A DNA stretch of 39,634 nucleotides from Pseudomonas sp. PB101 (GTDB lineage Bacteria > Pseudomonadota > Gammaproteobacteria > Pseudomonadales > Pseudomonadaceae), in contig NZ_RWIR01000059.1 in assembly GCF_009764265.1 (NCBI RefSeq), positions 1 to 39,634 on the forward strand, written 5' to 3'. The notes beneath the pieces were generated by a model. The model worked only from the letters and a program-made list of their open reading frames with translations, was not told where the DNA came from and searched no databases. Below, piece by piece: positions 33,307 through 39,634 of the stretch (the stretch's first letter is position 1; each line of letters starts with the position of its first letter). A program made the translations under genes and the position numbers.

Positions 33307-35247
33307 TCAGTTGACCGCGGCGGGATCAATCCGGGCATCGGCGGTTTGCGGTTTGACCTCAGGGTCGTGCAGCAGGGAGAAGCCACGCTCGAGCAGGGTG
33401 CGGCCGATGAACCGCGAGCCCACTTCGTTCAAGTGCGAGTCGTCCAGGTACAGCAACTGACCCTCGATGATCGGACTGCACACGCCGGCCGGGCAGATCA
33501 CCTGGTTGGGGTCGATGAAGCGTATTTGCGGGAACCTGGCCCGCACGTCCGCCCAATAGGGCGCCGGTGCACTGCGGGCGACCGAGCAGTTGCGCTCGTT
33601 GCCGAACATCAGTCGGCGAATCGGGCAACTCGCCGCCTTTTCGATGTGCTGGTTGCTCAGGATGACGATCACCTGGCCGCTGTTCTCCACCACCCGGCGG
33701 ATGCTCGCTTCGACCAGGTCCCTGGCCCGCTCATCCTTGGGCCAGATCGCCGCCAGTACCACGTAGCGATACTTGTGCTGCTCGATCAGGCTGAACACCC
33801 GCTCGTTGCGTTTCGCGCAATGGGCCGCATACACCGGGGGCATTTCCGCGGTGTAGCCGAGGATCGGCGGGCAGGAGTCCATGGTGTAGTCCATCAGCAT
33901 GATGTTGTTGGGTTTGGCCAGAATATCGACCATGCCGGTGAAGTGATTGGCGAACGAATCGCCGATCATGATGCCGTCCAGCGCCTCCTTGGTCGCGCCC
34001 AACCGGCAGCGCTCGTTGGGTTCGGTCTGGTACAGCGCATTGGGGACGTGGCAGCCGCTGCGGACCTCGGCGGGCTTGTTCAGGGTCATCGCTTCAAGCG
34101 CTGAGACGTTGGCGTTGAAGCGTTGTGGAAAACCGTTGAACTGCAGGCTCAGCCCCGCCAGCACGGCCAGCCCCAACGCCGGCAGGGCAAACCGGCGGGT
34201 GAAGACCCGGGCAAAATGCAGGCTTGCCCCGGTCCGTCGAAACGGCACTTCGACGTAGCGCCACGACAGCCACGACAGCAGGACGGAAGCGCCGATCAGC
34301 AGCGCCCCCACCGGCAGGTCGATGGGGATTTCCAGGTAGTTGAGGAAGGCAATCAGCGGCCAGTGCCACAAGTACAGCGAGTAGGAGATCAGGCCGATGA
34401 ACACCATGGGCCGGCTGGTGAGCAGGCGCGAATGACGCTCGCCGCTGCCGGCCAGGATCAACAGGGCGGCGCCCAGGCAGGGGATCAAAGCGTTGATCCC
34501 GGGAAAGGTGGAGTTGGCGTTCAAGGCAAACAGCGAGAAGCCGATCAGCAGGTAGCCCGCCAGCGCAAAAGCATGGCCCGCCAGCTTGCCGATGACGCGC
34601 GGTTGGTGCAGGTAGATCGCGAGCAGCCCGCCCAGCATCAGTTCGAAAAAACGCGTGGGCAGCAGGTAGTAGGCGGCCGTGGCGAAGACCCCGGTTGCGT
34701 ACTCGGAAACGCCCACCGCCAGCACCACGCCGATGGCCAGCACGGGCAACACGTAACGCGGCGCCAGGCGATACAGCAGCACGATGAACAGCGGCCAGAT
34801 GACGTAGAACTGTTCTTCGATACCCAGCGACCAGGTGTGCAACAACGGTGCTTCGCTGGCATCGGCGGCGAAGTAGTTACCGTACTTGACCCAGATATAG
34901 ATATTCGAAACGCCCAGCAGCGACAGCAGGGCGCTGACGTTGAGCCGCACCAGGTCGACCGGCGACAGGATGAAGGCGCCGACGATCACCGTCGCCAGCA
35001 GCACCGTCGCCAGCGCCGGCACGATGCGGTTGATGCGCCGCTGATAAAAGCCCTTCAGCGAGAACGCATTGCGCTTGACCTCGGAAAACACCTGGGACGT
35101 GATCAGGAACCCGGAGATGACAAAGAAGATGTCGACGCCGACGTAGCCGCCGGGCAACAGGCCGGCCTTGAGGTGATGCAGCAGCACTGCGATCACTGCG
35201 ACCGCGCGCAGCCCATCGATGTCGGAGCGGTACTTGCCTTGAGCCAT
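33307..35247 (-). CDS. OafA-type membrane O-acyltransferase with C-terminal SGNH domain
   Basis: About 646 aa from the ATG at 35247 (GGGAAGG upstream; an in-frame ATG at 35277 is possible). Acyltransferase_3 domain with ten or so helices: YRSDIDGLRAVAV at the start, GGYVGVDIFFVISGFLI, FYQRRINRIVPA, HTWSLGIEEQFYVIWPL. It is followed by a periplasmic SGNH domain with the GDSF nucleophile block (MIGDSFANH) and the DDSHLNEVG catalytic D-x-x-H. It acetylates surface polysaccharides. It is co-oriented with the exopolysaccharide cluster but separated by 480 bases, so it may modify that polymer or O-antigen. Confidence 0.9.
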   Translation of the reverse strand: MAQGKYRSDIDGLRAVAVIAVLLHHLKAGLLPGGYVGVDIFFVISGFLITSQVFSEVKRNAFSLKGFYQRRINRIVPALATVLLATVIVGAFILSPVDLVRLNVSALLSLLGVSNIYIWVKYGNYFAADASEAPLLHTWSLGIEEQFYVIWPLFIVLLYRLAPRYVLPVLAIGVVLAVGVSEYATGVFATAAYYLLPTRFFELMLGGLLAIYLHQPRVIGKLAGHAFALAGYLLIGFSLFALNANSTFPGINALIPCLGAALLILAGSGERHSRLLTSRPMVFIGLISYSLYLWHWPLIAFLNYLEIPIDLPVGALLIGASVLLSWLSWRYVEVPFRRTGASLHFARVFTRRFALPALGLAVLAGLSLQFNGFPQRFNANVSALEAMTLNKPAEVRSGCHVPNALYQTEPNERCRLGATKEALDGIMIGDSFANHFTGMVDILAKPNNIMLMDYTMDSCPPILGYTAEMPPVYAAHCAKRNERVFSLIEQHKYRYVVLAAIWPKDERARDLVEASIRRVVENSGQVIVILSNQHIEKAASCPIRRLMFGNERNCSVARSAPAPYWADVRARFPQIRFIDPNQVICPAGVCSPIIEGQLLYLDDSHLNEVGSRFIGRTLLERGFSLLHDPEVKPQTADARIDPAAVN

Positions 35248-35392
35248 GCGCCTGACCTTCCCTAAAACCGAAGCCATCCATCGATGTCCGACCCGTGATA
35301 TCCGCTGTCAGGACGCTGGACATTCAACCCACCCATCATTTGTAGCTGGAAACTGGTGGGACGCAAAAATCAATGGCGTACGAGCGTGGCTT

Positions 35393-36433
35393 TTATCGAC
35401 CTTGCCGGGTTCGCCAGGCGCCCGGCGCGCACCCCAGCCACCGCAGGCATGCACGGTTGAAACTTTGCACATCGCTGTAACCCAGGCGGTCGGAAATCTC
35501 CACCAGCTCCAGGTCCGTTCCCTGCAAAAAGTCCTCGGCGCGGTAGCGGCGGTACTCGTCGAGCAACTCGGAAAAACTCCAGCCCAACGCCTTCAAGCGT
35601 CGGGCCGCGGTGCGCTCGAGCAAGTGCTGGGTGCTACAGAATTGCTGCCAGTTGGCGGCGGCGAGGTCGGCGATCAAATGGTCGCAGACTTGCTCCAGCA
35701 AGGTCGGTTCGCTGTTGCGTCGGGTCTGCTCCAGCAGTTCGACCAGCGTGCCTTCCAGTTCCTGGTTGCCCGGCGTCAAGGGGATAACGAACAGCTGCGG
35801 ATCGAGACGGATCGCGTGTTGTGCCTGTTGCCACTGCACGGGGGCGCGGAAGGCTTGCTCGTGATCCTGCGGTTTGGCGGTGCAGGGGCCGGCCAACGCG
35901 ACAGCCAGTATCGGATCACGCTCCAGGCCACTGGCGAGGAACTTGCGCCGCAACATGCTGCACAGGCTGATGAGGATGTAGTCGGTGGTTGCCGCGCAGG
36001 TTTTCACGCTGCCGCGGTCGAGCAACTGCAGTTCGACGCTGTCGTCGCCACGCACGATCCGCGCCTGGAAGTGCCCGTTGAAGAACGGAAAGAAGCGCAC
36101 GAAATACTCGCAGGCGCTGTCCAGTGAATCGGCCACGTCGAACAGGTACGTCAGGCCGTTGGTGGCGGTGGAAACGAAACGCCGACCGGCCGCCAGGCCG
36201 ATCAGCGGGTCGCCGCTCTGTTCCAGGGCAAACGCCCAGAAGCGCCGCGACAGGAACAGCGGAATGCGCATGAATGGCGTGCGCAACTCGAACAGGCTGC
36301 GCCGAAACAGGCCTTCGATGCTGTCCCGGTTCACGCCACGGGCCAGCAACTCTTCGATGGCCGGCAGCAGGGTCGGTGCGTAGAACGCATTGGGTATCGA
36401 TGGGGCGTGCAGTGGCTGATCGCTTTTTGTCAT
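35393..36433 (-). CDS. AraC-family regulator with Arabinose_bd-type N-terminus (OruR/ArgR-like)
   Basis: 346 aa. The N-terminal part (PFMRIPLFLSRRFWAFALEQ, DPLIGLAAGRRFV, LFDVADSLDSACEYFVRFF) is the ligand-binding domain of the OruR group. The C-terminal double helix-turn-helix has RTAARRLKALGWSFSELLDE and ISDRLGYSDVQSFNRACLRW. Divergent from the LysR gene at 36505 with 71 bases between. Effector unknown; OruR relatives often sense amino acids or carnitine-like compounds. Confidence 0.88.
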   Translation of the reverse strand: MTKSDQPLHAPSIPNAFYAPTLLPAIEELLARGVNRDSIEGLFRRSLFELRTPFMRIPLFLSRRFWAFALEQSGDPLIGLAAGRRFVSTATNGLTYLFDVADSLDSACEYFVRFFPFFNGHFQARIVRGDDSVELQLLDRGSVKTCAATTDYILISLCSMLRRKFLASGLERDPILAVALAGPCTAKPQDHEQAFRAPVQWQQAQHAIRLDPQLFVIPLTPGNQELEGTLVELLEQTRRNSEPTLLEQVCDHLIADLAAANWQQFCSTQHLLERTAARRLKALGWSFSELLDEYRRYRAEDFLQGTDLELVEISDRLGYSDVQSFNRACLRWLGCAPGAWRTRQGR

Positions 36434-36448
36434 GTAGGGCTCACAGCT

Positions 36449-36460
36449 TGTTCCGGAACA
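36449..36460. promoter_or_regulatory. 12-base perfect palindrome between divergent regulators
   Basis: TGTTCCGGAACA in the 71-base space between the AraC and LysR genes. It could be the operator of either one. Confidence 0.45.
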
Positions 36461-36504
36461 CTGGTTAGGCTGCCCGACGTTAAGCGATTTGCCGGAGCAA
36501 GACC

Positions 36505-37419
36505 ATGCTTGATTTACGCCAGCTCGATTTGAACCTGTTGCTCGCCTTCGATGCGATTTACCAGCAGCGCAGCGTCACCCGTGCCGCCGAGGTGATGTGC
36601 CTGTCGCAGCCGGCCATGAGCAATGCGTTGCGTCGCCTGCGCGAATTGTGCGGCGATCCGCTGTTCATCAAAAGTCGCCTGGGCGTGACGCCGACGCTGG
36701 TCGCCCATCGCCTGGCCGACTTCGTGCGTGCCGCGCTCGAGTCACTGCGCGACGGCTTGCGCATGATCCCCGCCGCACGGCAGAACAATCCGCTGCTGCG
36801 CATCAGTTGCCTGGATTGCCTGCAACCGGTGCTGCTCGATGCCTTGCTCGAATCGCCCCACGCCGATTGGCAGGTGCGGTACTTCCAGCCCCGGCGCCGT
36901 GACGCCTTGCAGGACCTGGCCAGCGGCAAGCTGGATATCCTGATCGACCTCGACCAGCCGCTGGCCGGGCTGGCCGGCCTGCACAAACAGACATTGCCCG
37001 CCGACCATTACGTGTTCGCCTATGGCGCCGCGCTCAAGGAACCGCCGCGCACCCTGCAGGAGTTTCTGCTGCAACCGCAGATTCAGGTGTCGAGCCGCCG
37101 CGACGGGCTCAGCCCGGTGGACTTGCAGCTTGGCTTGAAAGGCCTGCGGCGCAATGTGGCGATGAGCACCCAGAGCACCCTGGCCGCGAAGCTGATCGCC
37201 GACCGCCAGCCGTTCGGCATCAGCCTGCCCAGCCGGGTCGCCAGTGTGCTGGGCCTGCAACAGGTGCCGCTGCCCCTGGACGAACCCGTTGAGCTGAAGC
37301 TGGCGCTGTACATCGAGTCGCGCTATCGCTTCGAGCGCAGCCGCGAAGAGGCGATGCATTGTCTGCTGCGTGCGCTGGGAGAGCCTCGGGCGTTGCAGGC
37401 CATGGCGCGGCGTGCGTGA
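36505..37419 (+). CDS. LysR-family transcriptional regulator
   Basis: 304 aa, GGAG eight bases before the ATG. Winged helix-turn-helix at residues 1-65 (LDLNLLLAFDAIYQQRSVTR, AAEVMCLSQPAMSNALRRLR), LysR substrate-binding domain afterwards (LDILIDLDQPLAGLAGL). NodD/LeuO-like N-terminus (DLNLLLAFDAI). The inducer and targets are unknown. Probably autoregulated and controlling the divergent AraC gene or distant genes. Confidence 0.88.
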   Translation: MLDLRQLDLNLLLAFDAIYQQRSVTRAAEVMCLSQPAMSNALRRLRELCGDPLFIKSRLGVTPTLVAHRLADFVRAALESLRDGLRMIPAARQNNPLLRISCLDCLQPVLLDALLESPHADWQVRYFQPRRRDALQDLASGKLDILIDLDQPLAGLAGLHKQTLPADHYVFAYGAALKEPPRTLQEFLLQPQIQVSSRRDGLSPVDLQLGLKGLRRNVAMSTQSTLAAKLIADRQPFGISLPSRVASVLGLQQVPLPLDEPVELKLALYIESRYRFERSREEAMHCLLRALGEPRALQAMARRA

Positions 37420-37439
37420 CTTCAAAGCTGCGACGAACC

Positions 37440-37535
37440 CTGTGGGAGCGAGCTTGCTCGCGATAGCGGCAGGTCAGTCAAAAGTGATGTTGACTGACCC
37501 GGCCCCATCGCGAGCAAGCTCGCTCCCACAGGGGG
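37440..37535. repeat. REPIN (inverted REP pair)
   Basis: REP copies CTGTGGGAGCGAGCTTGCTCG (from 37440) and the inverted mate ending near 37535, about 35 bases apart, between the convergent LysR genes. It probably acts as a bidirectional barrier to transcription. Confidence 0.92.
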
Positions 37536-37549
37536 CCGTGGTTACTCGC

Positions 37550-38470
37550 CTAATTCGACGCCAACAAACGCCGGTCGACCGACAGCACCGCATCGACCAT
37601 CGCCAGTGCCGCCGGTGTCAGGGAGTGGCCGGCGCGGCTGACGATGCCGTAGTGCAGTTGCAGGCCGGGATCCTCCTTGGGCACATCGGCAAATTCCAGC
37701 AGGCGGATCAGGCCTTGGTCGACCAGTTCGGCCAGGGCTTCCACGGTGGCGATGCCGACGGCGTCGGAGTGCATCACCACGCGGCGGATGGCATCGAACT
37801 GCGCGCATTCCACGCTGGGGTTGAAGTCCGCCTCGCCCTGCACGTCGGCGAGGATCTTGCGGATCATCGGCGGCATTCGCGTGCCGACCACCGCGTAGTC
37901 GAGCAGGGCGCGCAGGGACAGGTTCTGCTGCTGTACCAGGGGATGGCCGACCCGGCAAAAGAACCGCCCGCGCCGGGGTCGCAACAGCTGTACCTGGTAT
38001 TGCGGGTCGCCGGTGAAGTAGCGCGCGTCGGCCACGAGGAATTCGATCTGCTGTTCACGCAGCCAGACCGCCAGTTGTTCCCAGTCGCCCTGATGGAAGC
38101 TGATGCGGATCGCCGGGTGAGCCTGGATGAATTGCGCCAGCGCCTCGGGCACCAGCACCTGGGCCGGGTAGGGGCCACAGCCGAAGTGCAATTCGCCACC
38201 GGTCAGGCCGTTGTATTGGGTCAGTTCGTTGTGCAGGGCCTGGCTGCCGGCGAGCAGGCGCCGGGCATGTTGCAGCACCAGTTCGCCCTGGCCGGTCAGG
38301 CGGAATTCACGGCTGCCGCGCTCCACCAGCGCGCAGTCGAGGTCGCGCTCCAGGGTCTGGATGCTGCGGCTGAAGGCCGGTTGGCTGAGATTGATCGCCT
38401 CGGCGGCCCGGCCGAAATTGCGGTAATCGGCCAGGGCGACAAGGTGGCGGAGTTGTCTCAGGTCCATCAT
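37550..38470 (-). CDS. LysR-family transcriptional regulator
   Basis: About 306 aa from the ATG at 38470 (AGGAG four bases upstream; the next ATG codon is equally placed). Helix-turn-helix LRHLVALADYRNFGRAAEAI and NLSQPAFSRSIQTLERDL, CbnR/TtdR-type, followed by a LysR_substrate domain. Divergent from the AraC gene at 38565. The target is probably that gene or itself; the ligand is unknown. Confidence 0.88.
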   Translation of the reverse strand: MMDLRQLRHLVALADYRNFGRAAEAINLSQPAFSRSIQTLERDLDCALVERGSREFRLTGQGELVLQHARRLLAGSQALHNELTQYNGLTGGELHFGCGPYPAQVLVPEALAQFIQAHPAIRISFHQGDWEQLAVWLREQQIEFLVADARYFTGDPQYQVQLLRPRRGRFFCRVGHPLVQQQNLSLRALLDYAVVGTRMPPMIRKILADVQGEADFNPSVECAQFDAIRRVVMHSDAVGIATVEALAELVDQGLIRLLEFADVPKEDPGLQLHYGIVSRAGHSLTPAALAMVDAVLSVDRRLLASN

Positions 38471-38499
38471 GCGTCTCCTGCATTTGGCGGATACTTTTA

Positions 38500-38519
38500 A
38501 TGCATTGGATCGATAGCAT
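38500..38519. promoter_or_regulatory. Possible LysR operator between divergent LysR and AraC genes
   Basis: ATGC-N12-GCAT, an interrupted dyad with T-N11-A character, lies about 30 bases upstream of the LysR start and about 45 bases upstream of the AraC start. Confidence 0.4.
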
Positions 38520-38564
38520 AGAGACTGGCATAAGTACACGCCTGTCTTCTCGCCGTAACGTGCC

Positions 38565-39404
38565 ATGACCAGTCAACCATTCATCTCCAGCGCCTTTACC
38601 CGCACCATTCTCAGTCATGCCCGGCAGTCCGGCTTGTGTCAGGACCAGTTGCTGCAACGGGCCGGCATCTGCCTGTCGTTGCTCGAGGGGCAGGACCTGC
38701 ACGTGCCGGCGCATCTGGTCGAACGTTTGTGGAATGAGTGCGAGCGAGCGGGGGCGGGGGCGTCGTTTGGCTGTGAACTGGTCAACGGCATGGCGACCAC
38801 CACGTTGCGAGGGTTGAACATTCTGCTGGATTCCGCCGCGACCCTGCGTGCGAGCCTGGCGTGCTTTACCGAGTTCATGCCGCGGGTGACCAACTGTGTG
38901 GTGGCGGAACTGGAGGAGGGTGGCGGGCAGGCTCGTTTGCATTTGCGCAGTGTTGGCCAGCAGACGCATTTTTTTGGCCTTGATGCGGCGACGCTGACGT
39001 TGGTGCGTAACATTGCCCGACGCTTGGGGCGAGCGCCGGCCGAGGTGTTTGTCGCGGTCCACCTGACGCCGCGACAGGCTGCCGGGAAGTGGTTGCGCAG
39101 TGTGGGTGTCGAGGTGCTGGAGGGTTCGCATCCGTGCTTGAGCCTGCCCGCGGCCAGCCTTGATGAGCCGTTGTTGGGGGCGAATGCGTTTTTGCATCAG
39201 AGCATGTTGCGGCACTGGCAGACGGCTGCGGTGCAGCATGCTCGCAGTGACAGCCTGGAGATGGCGCGGCATTGGTTGACGGCGGGGGATCAGCCGATCG
39301 AGCGGATTGCCGAGCGGTTGGGGTATCGGCAGCCGAGTAATTTTATTCGGGCGTTTCGTAAGCAGTTCGGGATTACGCCTAAGCAGTTTCGCCTTGGGTT
39401 ATAG
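38565..39404 (+). CDS. AraC-family transcriptional regulator
   Basis: 279 aa. N-terminal ligand domain of the Arabinose_bd type (ILSHARQSGLCQDQLLQRAG, HVPAHLVERLWNECERAGA), C-terminal HTH_18 (DQPIERIAERLGYRQPSNFI, RAFRKQFGITPKQFR). No strong ribosome site is visible before the ATG. Divergent from the LysR gene. Codon use in the 3' half is more GGCG/TTG-rich than elsewhere, but not enough to claim transfer. Confidence 0.87.
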   Translation: MTSQPFISSAFTRTILSHARQSGLCQDQLLQRAGICLSLLEGQDLHVPAHLVERLWNECERAGAGASFGCELVNGMATTTLRGLNILLDSAATLRASLACFTEFMPRVTNCVVAELEEGGGQARLHLRSVGQQTHFFGLDAATLTLVRNIARRLGRAPAEVFVAVHLTPRQAAGKWLRSVGVEVLEGSHPCLSLPAASLDEPLLGANAFLHQSMLRHWQTAAVQHARSDSLEMARHWLTAGDQPIERIAERLGYRQPSNFIRAFRKQFGITPKQFRLGL

Positions 39405-39416
39405 GGTGATGGGTCG

Positions 39417-39634
39417 GTGTACATATCCGTTGCTGCGGTAACGGCGACTTATGGTTTCGCCCTTACGGCGAGTCCCTTTTGTCAAACGACACAAAAGGAA
39501 CCAAAAAGTCTCGCCCCTTGCGTACGGCCCCTCGCTAGAGCTCGGGGTTCCTTCGCTCCGGCATTCATCCGGGGGCATCGCCCTCCGGTTGGCTTCGCTG
39601 GCACCTACATGCGATGAGTTCGACTGCGTCGAAC
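39417..39634. repeat. Left half of a long interspersed intergenic repeat (window edge)
   Basis: Non-coding sequence of a type common in fluorescent pseudomonads: GTACATATCCGTTGCTGCGG, TTACGGCGAGTCCCTTTTGT, a hairpin CCTTTTGT-N8-ACAAAAGG (39475-39498), then a GC-rich segment. It ends with AGTTCGACTGCGTCGAAC, identical to bases 1-18 of the window. The open frame over it is not a plausible gene. Confidence 0.6.

Noticed and set aside
1..39634. Circular element (plasmid or phage) because the ends match
   Set aside because: The match is only 18 bases of a dispersed repeat; no replication, partition, integrase or phage genes are present.

Overview
The window looks like a chromosomal piece of a Pseudomonas, most likely of the P. 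fluorescens group. Evidence is the high GC content, the typical Pseudomonas REP/REPIN palindromes (GTGGGAGCGRGC family) between genes, RpoN-type -24/-12 promoters, and protein families common in that genus. Both ends lie in a long interspersed intergenic repeat and share the same 18 bases, so the window is probably a contig cut at that repeat. I see no tRNA, rRNA, CRISPR, IS element or phage.

Layout. (1) 330-5959, minus strand: a surface-protein operon, read right to left. It encodes two paralogous secreted proteins (448 and about 749 aa, the second with Ig/cadherin-like tandem domains) and then two curlin-repeat proteins in csgB-csgA order. A strong hairpin terminator at 282-316 ends it. No csgE, csgF, csgG or csgD is present. 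(2) 6240-12027, plus strand: a regulatory block of a membrane histidine kinase, a Sco1-cytochrome c fusion, a second paralogous kinase, and an NtrC-class sigma54-activating response regulator. (3) 12046-13401: a small secreted protein of unknown function and a SAM methyltransferase, followed by REP elements. (4) 13720-32826, minus strand: a large Wzx/Wzy-type exopolysaccharide cluster. In transcription order it holds ugd, UDP-glucuronate 4-epimerase, initiating sugar transferase, BY-kinase-like protein, outer-membrane export lipoprotein, chain-length protein, GT4, polymerase, two GT2, polysaccharide deacetylase, flippase, secreted glycosidase-like protein, GNAT, FemAB-like transferase, ChbG-like deacetylase, and after a REPIN a second GNAT. 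The UDP-GlcA/UDP-GalA genes predict an acidic polymer. (5) 33307-35247, minus: an OafA-type O-acyltransferase. (6) 35393-39404: four transcription factors in two divergent pairs (AraC/LysR and LysR/AraC).

How it may work together. A dyad YCCCCA-N4-TGGGGR occurs upstream of the curlin operon (6123-6138), upstream of the Sco/kinase/regulator operon (7702-7717) and upstream of ugd (32938-32953). The first two are followed at typical enhancer distance by good sigma54 promoters (6034-6019 minus; 7812-7827 plus). My main inference is that the response regulator binds this dyad and co-controls a curlin/Ig-protein fibre operon, its own operon and an acidic exopolysaccharide: a dedicated matrix regulon with a redox- or copper-related protein built into its sensory operon.
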